From: Arion vulgaris
Taxonomy: Eukaryota; Mollusca; Gastropoda; Stylommatophora; Arionidae
Assembly: GCA_020796225.1 (NCBI GenBank)
Contig: CM036755.1
Span: 45,488,306 to 45,552,305, forward strand
Length of the DNA: 64,000 nucleotides
Direction of reading: 5' to 3'
Part shown: one piece after another, positions 9,551-18,340 of the stretch
Numbering within the stretch: the first letter of the stretch is position 1
How the letters are laid out: the number at the start of each line of letters is the position of its first letter
The notes under the pieces: generated by a model
Database searches by the model: none
Told to the model about the DNA's origin: nothing
What the model saw: the letters and a program-made list of their open reading frames with translations, nothing else
Program-made: the position numbers and the translations under genes

Positions 9551-10390
9551 ATATTGTTCAACCGCGTATGGTATGCACACATTTTTAACAAAATGTTGGC
9601 CAAGCTAACCTCAAATTTCCACGACACCGTGTCACTAGAGCTATGTTATCAACATCTAATAGTCCGTTCAACTTGTCATGCCCACAGATAAAAATGTGTA
9701 TCTTTGTAAACATTTGATGAAATAACTTGAAAACTTGCATGTGAACTACACATGTTCCTGACGCTACAAAATATTTTTGCCATTCAAACAATCATACCAT
9801 CTAGAAGTTTCCTTCTTTGTGCTATATATTTAACGCATCCATGGACTTGGTTGAAGAAAACTAATGTTTACAACCTTTTAATACATTGATAACAAAAATA
9901 GCAACATTCCGGACGAAATCCACGGTTTTTTTTTTACAATTCTTGCATTTTCCATGCACCAAAAAGACTCGGGCTTGAACATAGTAAAGAATTGACGTCA
10001 TTAGTGCGAGACGGACATTTAGTTAAAGGCGTATATTGAAATTAGTGTGAGGCTATTGGGTCATATTGTTGACTTCTCAAAACATACATTGATATAATAT
10101 TTCTAATGAGTTTGAAGTTACAATGCAAAAAGTATCATTAATGCTATACGCGCATTTTCGCAAAGAGGCACATATGGGTCATATGTACTACAGTATACAA
10201 GAACCAGAGAAAATAGCTATTTTATTATAGTGATACCTCCCTACCACATAAGTTAACACACGCACACTGTAACGAAGAAGTAGCAATTTAAAAGAATCTC
10301 TCCAGTAACTCCCCATAACAAGGTCTATAGAAAAGTTCTTAGAAAATCCTGGACAGAGAAGAAACAAAGACCTAAATATCAAGGAGCATT
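9551..10390. other. Low-repeat stretch, no gene seen
   Basis: AT-rich sequence with no repeat recognised elsewhere in the window. The open frame on the minus strand (10188-10742) overlaps the plus-strand LINE fragment and is its shadow. Confidence 0.5.
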
Positions 10391-10640
10391 GGCTCATAAA
10401 TAACATCATGTTCCGGAAGATGAAATATTTTGGCCATAGTGGTCTGGAGAGAAAGGTAATGGAAGGCATGGTCCCTGGAAAACGAGTCAGGGGACGACCA
10501 AGACGAAGATGGCAGCAGGACATCAAAGAAACTTTGAACATGAAGCTGGAAGAGGCAGGAGAACTTGCAAGAGATATAGAACTTTTCAGGTGGGCTGTGA
10601 TGAATGCGACGTTCCGCAAGGGACATGCTGCTACTTGAGC
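10391..10640 (+). pseudogene. LINE ORF2 C-terminal fragment
   Basis: Open over 76 codons (10408-10638): 'MKYFGHSGLERKVMEGMV', 'GKRVRGRPRRRWQQDIKE', 'EEAGELARDIELFRWAV'. FGH…RGRPRRRW…D is the typical C-terminal end of non-LTR retrotransposon polyproteins. It keeps its stop codon (TGA near 10636) but lacks the reverse transcriptase domain. Confidence 0.88.
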
Positions 10641-11259
10641 TCCGCCATTGCAGGTCCCAAGCCTGGACATGAAGGGGAATGGCATTATGACATGGCAGCT
10701 AACTTTAAGTGTAATGTAAGTTATTGAAAAACAATAATACAACTATGTCTACATTTCTTGTTTATTTCATGACTGTATTGCAATTATCAACATTGGCTCC
10801 CATGTATAAGCTGAGATGATACGCCTTTGCATGAGACGTGTCATAAAATGTCATATGTGTGCGTTTACTGTAAAAACTAAAATTCTGTATCAGACTATCC
10901 AAATATGCCGCCAACATCAAAGGAAACCATTATATTACAAAATCCAGGTTTCCTATAGCAATTTCTTCCATCATACATTTGCGTCGGTATAATTCTAAGG
11001 TTGGGTGCAAAGTTTCGCTACTGTGAAACTGATGGTTTTGCTACCAATCCGCATTGGACTGTGGGCATGAGTTGTTGAACGGACTATACCATGCGATCCC
11101 GGTTCAAAAGTATCAATTGTGTGCACATATTCCCTACAGTGGCGTTTTCCTGATCGTTTTTGTTGGTGGGGCCAGACACAAATTGTCGGGAAAATCATGG
11201 CTTTGGGTTAGGTTATATTTTAATTTATTAAATAATAAAGACGCGTTACATTGAGCAAA
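10641..11259. other. Low-repeat stretch, no gene seen
   Basis: No recognised repeat, RNA or coding family. Short open frames on both strands overlap and look random. Confidence 0.5.
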
Positions 11260-11652
11260 GCGCAGTCACAAAAATAACTACATGTGAAATGTGTTGCCTG
11301 CGAAAAGTTACCAACAACACAAGAAAAGACAGAATCACTAACATCAGCATAAGAAAGAAAGTTGGCACAAAACCGTGCTTGAATTACATAGAAAACAAAG
11401 AATGAAGTGGTTTGGCCACTTAATAAGAATACATCCATACTCCACAGTATACAGAGTCTTCTACAACAAAACATCGGGAAAGAAGGCAAGAGGAAGACCA
11501 CGGAAAAGATGGTTAGATGGCGTAGCGGAATCCTGTGAAAGAGCAAAGATAACAATCACACAAGCCACCAGAACAGCGCAAGACAAAAACAGAAAACCAC
11601 GACACTGGGTAACAACCCGGTAGCAGTGTGACGACAAAAGAAGAAGAAGAAC
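11260..11652 (+). pseudogene. LINE-I 3' end: ORF2 C-terminus and GAA-tailed 3' end
   Basis: Coding begins as 'CLRKVTNNTRKDRITNISI', 'KVGTKPCLNYIE', then an open frame (11375-11623) with 'MKWFGHLIRIHPYSTVYRVF', 'ARGRPRKRWLDGVAESCERA' and 'ITQATRTAQDKNRKPRHW'. The 3' end is CACTGGGTAACAACCCGG…GTGTGACGACAAAAGAAGAAGAAG. The (GAA)n terminus resembles the tails of SINE-A and SINE-C. Best copy of this LINE in the window; 5' truncated, as is usual. Confidence 0.9.
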
Positions 11653-12118
11653 ACATTATTTTTGGTAGGGCCCGTCCCTTCTGGCCCTTAATGACGAGCC
11701 GCCTTTGATCTTTGATTCCCTATCTTCCTATCCTCCTCCCCTTTCCTGCTCTTACTCTGGAAACAAATTAATTGAAAAGCACATTTCTGAGATGTTTAAT
11801 TCTCTCTGTCTTCTAAATGGGGCTCCGCACTTTCAGACACTCATGAAATATTGTTTATGTGGGCTTGGAGGTCAGTAGGCGTAAAATTAATGCACGTCCT
11901 GGCTTTTGTTATACCACTGTTCCCATAGCTCTCCAATCTTCTAATGAAGAGAACAGCCAGGTTTTTTACAGTGATATATTGAGCTGTCTCAGGGTGCTAT
12001 TACTTTCTGCTTTATTTAATGTTATCTTTGACATTTTTGTGTGTGTGTTTTTTTGGTTGAATTAGAACGATTAGAAGAAGAAGACATTGAACACAGAACA
12101 TTCTTTTTTTCTTTCTTT
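11653..12118. other. Unclassified sequence
   Basis: No recognised family. 'GGGCCCGTCCCTTCTGGCCC' near 11680 and C/T-rich patches are the only compositional features. Confidence 0.4.
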
Positions 12119-12260
12119 TCTCCATTCTTCTTTTGCCTCACAGCGTCAGGATACGAAGAGATTTCTAGAACGAATCCTTGTGTGCGCTTCTCCAATCTTG
12201 TTTTGCTTCACAGCGTCAGGACAAGAAGAGATTTCTAGAACGCCCCCTTGTGTACGCTTC
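12119..12260. repeat. About 61-bp tandem duplication
   Basis: Two units contain 'CACAGCGTCAGGA', 'AAGAAGAGATTTCTAGAACG' and 'CTTGTGT.CGCTTCT'. A third related copy (TCGCCAGGACAAGAAGAGAT) sits at 20215-20265, so the segment belongs to a dispersed repeat. Confidence 0.75.
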
Positions 12261-12289
12261 TTTCGTCTCCTCTGTTATCTCTGGTGTCC

Positions 12290-12590
12290 ATCTTTTGCGT
12301 GGCTAGCCTTTTGCATTATATCCATTGTATCGGAGTAACATCGCTCTTTGAGATGCACTATCTGTTAGTAATCTGCTTATGTGACCGAACCATTTAATTT
12401 GTTGTTTCTTGATGAAGTCTAGTACTGATGTTGTACCCACTTTTTCCCTGATGTTTTCATTTCTAAACCGGTCTCTTCTTATTACTCCCAGCATTCTGCG
12501 TAGGCACTTCATCTCTGTCGTGACTAGTTTTCTTCTATCATTTGTTGTCAGTGTCCTGGTCTTGCCACTGGTAGCATAATGTGGGGAGAA
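12290..12590 (-). pseudogene. LINE-J2 ORF2 C-terminal fragment
   Basis: The minus strand reads 'SGKTRTLTTNDRRKL', 'MKCLRRMLGVIRRDRFRNE', 'TTSVLDFIKKQQIKWFGHIS' and ends near 'RAMLLRYNGYNAKG'. The ...LRR.LG..RRDR.RNE...IKWFGH series is a standard reverse-transcriptase C-terminal region of LINEs. A second copy lies at 22545-23245, split by an insertion. Confidence 0.85.
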
Positions 12591-12719
12591 AGATTGTGTT
12601 GAACATTTCTCATGTTGTATTTATGGTGAAATGTTTGAATTTTGTATTCATGTTGACATTTTTGAATTTTTAAAAAAGATGCTACTTCTTCTACGTTTCA
12701 TTTCAACTCACAACAAAGC

Positions 12720-13001
12720 ATATCTCAGTGTAGGTGAGATCGAGTTCCTAGTCCTATCGGAGACGGACGATAAAACGTAGGTCCCGTGTTCAATTTTAGC
12801 AAATAAAAAACCATTGACAGTTCAAATCAAGAAGAAGAGCAGGCTGCAAAATTCATTAGAAAAGATTAAAAATAAAATTCCTAACAAAGATATCTTCACC
12901 ATCTTCAAAGTTACATCGGGGACCCTCGTCTGTGCTACGGAGTTCGTGCGCTGCAGCTGAGGTCTTCCTGTGTAAGAAAGAGATTGCATCACAGATGGTT
13001 A
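12720..13001 (+). mobile_element. SINE-G copy, 5' part (interrupted by SINE-A)
   Basis: Contains 'CTCAGTGTAGGTGAGATCGA', 'CTAGTCCTATCGGAGACGGA', 'CAGTTCAAAT', 'AAAATTCCTAACAAAG', 'GGGACCCTCG' and 'CTACGGAGTTCGTGCG'. The tRNA-like head seen in the copy at 42735-43160 is missing or degraded here. Confidence 0.82.
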
Positions 13002-13250
13002 CTTTTCTTCTTTGCGTTCGTTCTTTACGACCAATTTTAATCACTGTGTGTGATTGGTTTGATCTTTGGCAAGAACGTGTATACGTTGCACATTGGTTTG
13101 GTAGGCCTCTAAACGCATAGACTTCTACACGCTTAGGACACATGCATCCGATTTCAGCCAAACCTCCTTAGTCGCCTCTTACGACATGCATGGCAGATAA
13201 CAGTGGTTCTATTCTTTACACCCCAAATTTGGGCCCCGGTAACTACTCGG
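13002..13250 (-). mobile_element. SINE-A nested in SINE-G
   Basis: Full SINE-A from 'CCCGAGTAGTTACCGGGGCC' to a short GAA tail at 13002-13009. The host SINE-G resumes at 13251 with 'GATGATGGTCCTATCAAT'. A clean target-site duplication is not visible. Confidence 0.9.
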
Positions 13251-13293
13251 GCGATGATGGTCCTATCAATTAATCAATCAATCAATCAATCAA
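13251..13293 (+). mobile_element. SINE-G copy, 3' end with (ATCA)n tail
   Basis: GGTCCTATCAATTAATC followed by AATC repeats. The TCAA-type tail is the normal 3' end of SINE-G, also seen at 25590-25632 and 63250-63268. It differs from the GAA tail of SINE-A and SINE-C. Confidence 0.8.
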
Positions 13294-13314
13294 TCACATG
13301 TCTTCAAGAAACTT

Positions 13315-13505
13315 CTTCCAGATCTTCCTCTCTCTTGCCACCTCTTTCTAATTCTCTCCATGTTTTACCTGTCAAACGTCTTCCAGCTCTTCCTCTCTCT
13401 TGCCACCTCTTTCTAATTCTCTCCATGTTTTACCTGTCAAACGTCTTCCAGCTCTTCCTCTCTCTTGACACCCCTTTCTAATTCTCTCCATGTTTTACCT
13501 GTCCT
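13315..13505. repeat. 65-bp tandem repeat, 3 copies, inside LINE-K
   Basis: CTTCCAGNTCTTCC starts at 13315, 13380 and 13445. The units are the reverse of the LINE-K C-terminal coding segment around 'REEELEDV'. Confidence 0.9.
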
Positions 13506-13803
13506 TTTAATATCAGTCTGCAGCTCTCTTCTCCCTGTATTTCTAGGATTTTCCCATCTCCTCTTTCCCTGCTGGTTCCAAAACAATGTCTGTCTTGTAA
13601 TGCTTCCGATCGGTCTTCTCAATGTATGTCCTATTCATCGCCAGCTTCTCTTTCTTAGCTCTTTCTCCACTGGTATCTGCTTAGTTCTTTCTCTAAGTTC
13701 TTCGTTCGTAATCTTATCATACCATCTCAGTCCCTCTATTCTACTTAAACATTTATTTACAAAGATCGGTTGTTTTCTGGTGGTTTCTTTTGTTGTCCTC
13801 CAT

Positions 13804-13968
13804 GTTTGTGAGCCCCATATAAACACTGACTTCACGTTTGTGAGCCCCATATAAACACTGACTTCACGTTTGTGAGCCCCATATAAACACTGACTTCACG
13901 TTTGTGAGCCCCATATAAACACTGACTTCACGTTTGTGAGCCCCATATAAGCACTGACTTCACGTTTG
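13804..13968. repeat. 32-bp tandem repeat, 5 copies, from LINE-K coding DNA
   Basis: Units start GTTTGTGAGCCCCATA at 13804 and then every 32 bp. The reverse complement codes for 'VKSVFIWGSQ', so the array is an expansion of a LINE coding segment. Because 32 is not a multiple of 3, it destroys the frame. Confidence 0.93.
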
Positions 13969-14059
13969 ATTGAAACATAATCAGCTTGAATAACGTATTA
14001 GACAATGAATATCATATTGTGAAATTCAGTGTCAATTTATAAGGATATGAAGTTAAGTG

Positions 14060-14145
14060 GCTTGCCATCCGATTGTTCAAGGTTCGAATTCGCACCTCGT
14101 CGTTTTCTTCAAGAGTGCATTTTTACCATAGATACTTAGGATTGT
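14060..14145 (+). mobile_element. SINE-M copy, 5' head (interrupted by SINE-E)
   Basis: tRNA-like head 'GTTAAGTGGCTTGCC…CAAGGTTCGAATTCGCAC', with a B box GGTTCGAATTC. It continues at 14409 after the nested SINE-E. Confidence 0.75.
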
Positions 14146-14396
14146 GGTGGCGTATGTGGCTTAGGGATAGTGACTCGGTCTATTAACCCCGACGTTCTGT
14201 GTTCGAATCACGCTGTGGACGGTTTGGTTGCAAATTTTTTCACGTGAATTTTTACAAAGGACGATGGCACCACCCGTTCAGAAAGCAATGGAAAACTACT
14301 GAACGTAATAATGCCTAGAAAAATCACAAACAGCGTTAAAAAGCTGGGGTTGATTCACAAAGTCTGGTAAAGGATATGCAATTAACTAAAACAAAA
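14146..14396 (+). mobile_element. SINE-E nested in SINE-M, 12-bp target-site duplication
   Basis: tRNA-derived SINE of 251 bp. The B-box-like GTGTTCGAATCACG is followed by 'GTTTGGTTGCAAATT', 'TTTACAAAGGACGATGGC', 'CAGAAAGCAATGGAAAACTA', 'AATGCCTAGAAAAATCAC' and 'AAAGGATATGC'. ACTTAGGATTGT occurs at 14134-14145 and 14397-14408. That sequence belongs to SINE-M, so the order of insertion is clear. Confidence 0.93.
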
Positions 14397-14408
14397 ACTT
14401 AGGATTGT

Positions 14409-14530
14409 AGTACGGAGTTCGTGCTTTGTGCAATACTCTCGGCGGCAACATGCCAGTTCTGTGGAGAGAGACCAAGCTATATGTAGTAAAACACGATGCA
14501 ATTAAGTCAGTCTTTCGTCGTCTTTAAACT
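14409..14530 (+). mobile_element. SINE-M copy, 3' part
   Basis: 'ACGGAGTTCGTGCTTTGTGC', 'AATACTCTCGGCGG', 'CAATTAAGTCAGTCTTTC'. It completes the SINE-M split by 14146-14396. Confidence 0.82.
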
Positions 14531-14584
14531 TTAGAAAATGTACAAACATGTAGAAAGCTCATATCTTTTGTCTAAATGCAATGT

Positions 14585-14588
14585 ATTA

Positions 14589-14622
<34 letters not shown>
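14585..14622. repeat. (TC)n microsatellite
   Basis: Uninterrupted CT dinucleotides. (TC)n tracts also precede repeat P at 27955-28012, so the tract may be linked to that repeat. Confidence 0.95.
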
Positions 14623-14623
<1 letters not shown>

Positions 14624-14815
14624 CACCGCTTAGACAGATGTACCAGATTTTCTCATTAGCCTCATTCATGTGGAAATCTATTTCATGCAACCTTAACATT
14701 TGGTGTGTTTCGTCACATCTTCAGCGCCATTTAGATCTCTGGTACGTATCCTTCGGCGATGTGTCCGGTTTTAGCCAACGTTTACTGGGTTCGCTCTCTG
14801 ACTTTGACTGTCCCC
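14623..14815 (+). repeat. Repeat P copy 1
   Basis: Shares 'CCTTCGG.G.TGTGT' and 'TTTTAGCCAACGTTTACTGG' with 28013-28165 and (reversed) 46545-46685. A dispersed repeat of unknown class, next to a (TC)n tract here and at 27955. Confidence 0.6.
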
Positions 14816-14934
14816 AGCCGACCTGCAAGGCAGTAGGTTGTGTTACCTTGAAGTCGGACCGCTTTTTTATAACGATGAAGGACAGGAACGGTAGGGGGAA
14901 GAGATGGTGGGAAGAACCTCATGAGTTTATTGGC

Positions 14935-15085
14935 CGAGTAGCTAGTGCAGTCACTGCGAAACTGTTCAGGTTAGAATTTTCTTTATGTCCCTACATAAAA
15001 ATTGTGTGGACTTACCGGGGATTGAACATAGAACCCCCCGCATGATAGCCGCGATTTAATCAATTCGACCAGAAGCTGCTATAAT
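14935..15085 (-). mobile_element. SINE-O copy
   Basis: Reverse of the copy at 8120: 'CTAGTGCAGTCACTGCGAAA', 'CTGTTCAGGTTAGAATTTTC' and a tRNA-like 'ACCGGGGATTGAACATAG', the reverse of a B box. Sequence from 15086 to 15299 is unassigned. Confidence 0.7.
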
Positions 15086-15299
15086 CTAATTGATTGTCAA
15101 ATTAAGACTCCACCCAATACTAATATTGTTAATTAGAACTAGTTAGAAGTGTAGAAACCTCACTGATAACTTCGTTAGCGTCCAGGGTTCGACACTTTTG
15201 TGGACCAGATCAATACGGCTAGTTTGTCGAAACAGCAGCGGTTAGATAGCAACGTCTTCTCGAAGCCTGGTGTTAAAATTCGAAAGCTCGATGGTTGAA

Positions 15300-15351
15300 T
15301 AATTGATTGATATAACCATCATCATTGCACTTCGATGAGTAACCATATGTG
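15300..15351 (-). mobile_element. SINE-G copy, 3' part (interrupted by SINE-C)
   Basis: 'CATCATTGCACTTCGATGAG' followed by AACCATATGTG, the 3' region of SINE-G in reverse. It continues at 15604. Confidence 0.82.
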
Positions 15352-15603
15352 CCTTTCTTCTTCTTCGAACGCCCACATCGACCACTTGTTAACCACTTAT
15401 GTGATTTGTATGTGATCTGAGCCAATACGATTGCACGTTCTGTCAGTTATGCGAATACAAGTAGGTCAGAACATCCGATTTCTGCGCTGTTTTTTATTTA
15501 CTAGGGTAGCTTCACTAGGGCCTACATCAGTCGCCTCTAAGACATGCATTGTAGGTTGCAGGTACTATTCTTGCTTCCTGGGACCCTGGCACCACATAAC
15601 GGG
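15352..15603 (-). mobile_element. SINE-C nested in SINE-G, 7-bp target-site duplication
   Basis: GAA tail at the left edge, then the SINE-C blocks in reverse, ending GGCACCACATAACGGG. ATATGTG is present at 15345-15351 and 15604-15610, matching the SINE-G sequence at the junction. Confidence 0.9.
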
Positions 15604-15744
15604 ATATGTGTCCAATCTCTTCTTACATAGGAAGAGCCTCCAGCACTGAGACGCTCCCAATGTAATTTTGAAGATGGGGAAAATATTGTATAGAATGTTT
15701 TAAAAAAATATTTTAATGAATTATTACCAGCCTGCTCTATTCTC
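15604..15744 (-). mobile_element. SINE-G copy, middle part
   Basis: 'GTCCAATCTCTTCTTACATA', 'AATTTTGAAGATGG', 'ACCAGCCTGCTCT'. The 5' side is replaced by the 12-bp array that starts within the 'CTGCTCT' block. Confidence 0.75.
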
Positions 15745-15880
15745 TGTTCTATTCTCTGTTCTATTCTCTGTTCTATTCTCTGTTCTATTCTCTGTTCTAT
15801 TCTCTGTTCTATTCTCTGTTCTATTCTCTGCTCTATTCTCTGTTCTATTCTCGTCTATTCTCTGCTGTATTCTCTGAATC
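15735..15880. repeat. 12-bp tandem repeat (CTATTCTCTGTT), about 12 copies
   Basis: A regular 12-mer array growing out of the SINE-G segment 'GCCTGCTCTTCT'. Near-perfect except at its right end. Confidence 0.93.
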
Positions 15881-15884
15881 TATG

Positions 15885-16057
15885 TTTATTTATTGATGAC
15901 AAATATTAATAATACTGATATTCCTTAACTTTAACTTGAACTTGTAATATAATACAACCTTGATTTAGATTCAGCTGGGTATTATTTGTAAAAGGAATTA
16001 GTTTTTATCTAACACCAGGATCATCTATCTATCTATCTATCTAATTATCTATCCTTG
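15885..16057 (+). repeat. Repeat V copy 1, left part
   Basis: 'TTTATTTATTGATGACAAAT', 'GATATTCCTTAACTTTAACT', 'TAACCTTGATTTA'-like blocks are shared with 29636-29752. It contains an (ATCT)n run at 16022-16042. The rest of V1 follows SINE-B at 16601-16690. Confidence 0.7.
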
Positions 16058-16069
16058 AATACCAGGATC

Positions 16070-16588
16070 GCTCGAGTAGTTATCGGGGCCAAAATTTGGG
16101 GTGTAAAAAATAAACCACTGTTACCTGCCACGCATGTCGTAAGAGGCGACTAAAGAGGTTGGCTGAAATCGATTGCACTTGTCCAGACTTGAGAGGAATG
16201 CTAACTCGAAACAAATGCTTACAGAAAACGGATGCACCAGACCGTAAGGAGCATAACATGGTGCAACGACCTCTGCAAGGAGGAATGGGATAACGGATTC
16301 TACGGTCGTCAATCTGCCTCGGCGATTTAGCCACGCAGTAAGAATGTCAGACCTAACATCACGAGGGTGGCCAAAACTTACTGCGAGAAGAGGTCGTCAC
16401 AAACGGGGAAGCAGAAATCATAGGAATTATATCCTACAGATCTGCCCCAGTATGCAGACTTGAGAAGAAAAGTGGCCCTTACACTAGTGTCCAAGACAAA
16501 CTGTATGGCGTGGCTGATAATCTGAGACAGACGCTGCCTTTATTAGAGAATCCAAAATCCCAATCTAGTGAGAACGCAGAAGAAAGAA
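16070..16588 (+). mobile_element. SINE-B full-length copy, 12-bp target-site duplication
   Basis: The 519-bp composite has a SINE-A-like head (CTCGAGTAGTTATCGGGGCC, core GTCGTAAGAGGCGACTAAAG). A middle block follows ('AACAAATGCTTACAGAAAAC', 'GGAATGGGATAACGGATTC', 'CACGAGGGTGGCCAAAACTT'). The 3' part ('CACAAACGGGGAAGCAGAAA', 'GTGGCTGATAATCTGAG', 'TTATTAGAGAATCC') matches the 3' end of the RNase H LINE at 46872-47100. AATACCAGGATC flanks it at 16058-16069 and 16589-16600. Confidence 0.93.
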
Positions 16589-16600
16589 AATACCAGGATC

Positions 16601-16700
16601 ACGTGACGGTTGTTGTGTTATTTCTAGAATTGTTACCAGGGTCCGTCGGCCTTATGTTATCGGAGACGACGTCAAGGACTTAACCACTTAGCCACAGAGA
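16601..16700 (+). repeat. Repeat V copy 1, right part, and tRNA-like remnant
   Basis: 'ACGTGACGGTTGTTGTGTTA', 'CGGCCTTATGTTATCGGAG' match 30250-30325. It ends in 'CCACTTAGCCACAGAGAC', the reverse of a SINE-M-type head. Confidence 0.65.
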
Positions 16701-16784
16701 CTTCCTGAAGTAGAACTAGAAATCAACAATTGAGAAGTGAAGGCTGAGAACAGAGATGAATGGACGCGGGTGATATCTGCAGCA

Positions 16785-16994
16785 GTATGCCCGCCTGCAC
16801 AGTGTGTTCGTAGCGCGTTGGAATACTGGTAACAAGCCCCTTGTGAGTGCGGTTCAATTCCGCAGGCTGGTAGAAAAGCCACAAGTTCTCCAGATTTACG
16901 GTGTTCGTGGTACCGAACCGAAGTGTTACGATGCCCATGACATCGAGCCTAAGTGCTGTAAGCTCAAGTGTTTCTGGATCGGAGACACACAAAA
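16785..16994 (+). mobile_element. SINE-D copy, 10-bp target-site duplication
   Basis: tRNA-derived head with A-box-like TAGCGCGTTGGA and B box GGTTCAATTCC, then 'CCACAAGTTCTCCAGATTTA', 'GTGTTACGATGCCCATGAC' and 'CTCAAGTGTTTCTGGATCG'. ATCTGCAGCA flanks it at 16775-16784 and 16995-17004. Confidence 0.93.
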
Positions 16995-17016
16995 ATCTGC
17001 AGCAATGAACCTCAAA

Positions 17017-17640
17017 GGCTCGAAAAGGTGAAGAAAAAGAAGAAGAAGATATCTGTACAGACCACACATGCAGAAACTGCAGCCTTATCTGACTGAAGAA
17101 CACGTGCGAGGCAGGCAAGCTACAGAAAACAAAGAAGTACAAATACGCGTCCGTATTAGCGACATTAGCGACAATGTCTATTGAAGAACTGGTAAATGGA
17201 ACGGACGTTTTCAAGTGTTTGACCTGGCAATAAAGTTATCACACATAGGTGCTTCGTTATAGAAGTGTCGCAGGCGATGTCAGATTTTGTGAAAGGCTTG
17301 GGAAGATTTACCGTGTAGTCGCTTGTTTAGCATGTCAAAAAATAGGACAAGTTTTGTAGGGTCTTCTGTTTAGAAAAGATACTTTCTATTTTATTGCTAC
17401 AGGTGGGAGGATCGATGTCAGAGGGGGCACGAGAAGGTAGATATATATGGTAGTATGAAAGGAGGTAGAGGTAGAGGAGGAGTAAGTTGAGTGATAGTCT
17501 GCATGAGAGAAAGAAAAAAAGAGGAATATTGTCTGTTTAAGAGGTTCTCACAGTGTGAATAGAAGGACTCCTTTTTAATTTATGTAACAAATATGGATTT
17601 TTTAAAAAACTAAACAACTTGGTTTGTGGCCTAAGCTCCG
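17017..17640. other. Unclassified sequence with one GAA tract
   Basis: A GAAGAAAAAGAAGAAGAAG tract at about 17030-17050 looks like an orphan retroposon tail. Beyond it no family is recognised. A (GA)n tract starts at about 17640. Confidence 0.4.
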
Positions 17641-17764
17641 ACATTGCTTATAATGCAAGAGAGAAAGAGAGAGAGAGAGAGATATGGAGAGAGAGAGTGA
17701 TATGAAATAGATGGAATGTTTATAAAAGTGTCTAGAAACGAAGTTGTTAGAACGGGTTTCCTAT

Positions 17765-17905
17765 ATGTTTCGCACCTTTCGGCACAAATGGCAAGCCACA
17801 TGCCGAGAGTGTTTCACTTAGTACGAACTCCGTAGCTCCATCAACAATTTTAGGAATATCAGGGGGAAAATGCAAATGTGAACTGAACGACGCGATCCGG
17901 ATTGT
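17765..17905 (-). mobile_element. SINE-M fragment
   Basis: 'GGCAAGCCACATGCCGAGAG', 'ACGAACTCCGTAGCTCCA' and 'AACAATTTTAGGAATATC' are the reverse of the SINE-M body. The TG-rich tract begins at its end. Confidence 0.75.
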
Positions 17906-18266
17906 ATATATGTGTGTGTGTATATGTGTGTGTGTATGTGTGTGTGTGTATGTGTGTGTATGATATGTATGTGTGTGTATGTGTGCGTGTTATGAATGTG
18001 TGTGTTATGTATGTGTGTGTTATCTATGTGTGTATTATGAATGTGTGTGTTATGTATGTGTGTGTTATGTATTTGTATGTTATGTATGTGTGTATGTGTG
18101 TATGTGTGTTATGAATGTGTGTGTTATGTATGTGTGTGTGTTATGCATGTGTGTGTGATGTGTGTGTGTTATGTATGTGTTTGTTATGTATGTGTGTGTT
18201 GTGTATAAGTGTGTGCATGTTTGTGTATGAGTGTGTATGTGTGTATGAGTGTGTATGAATGTGTAT

Positions 18267-18327
<61 letters not shown>

Positions 18328-18340
18328 TGTGTGTGTGAAA
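17906..18340. repeat. TG-rich tract: TATG(TG)n variants then pure (TG)n
   Basis: Irregular ATGTGTGTGT repeats to about 18265, then almost pure (TG)n to 18338. The long open frames on both strands here are composition artefacts. Confidence 0.95.

Larger units (their letters stand above)
13300..13968 (-). pseudogene. LINE-K ORF2 C-terminal fragment with internal minisatellites
   Basis: The minus strand reads 'NVKSVFIWGSQTWRTTKETT', 'FVNKCLSRIEGLRWYDKITN', 'ELRERTKQIPVEKELRKRSW', 'ITRQTLFWNQQGKRR', 'TWRELERGVKREEELEDV'. This matches the well-known '..WYDKI.N..L.ERT.Q.P...E...R.W.WIGH' LINE C-terminus. Two internal arrays disrupt it: 32-bp units at 13804-13968 and 65-bp units at 13315-13505. A second copy is at 52140-52960. 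Confidence 0.88.

Noticed and set aside
10188..10742. 184-codon minus-strand frame
   Set aside because: Antisense shadow of the plus-strand LINE C-terminus at 10391-10640.
13203..13481. Recurring 'MVLFFTPQIWAPVTTR' peptide, also at 2734 and 47762
   Set aside because: It is the translated 5' end of SINE-A read antisense; repeats because the SINE repeats.
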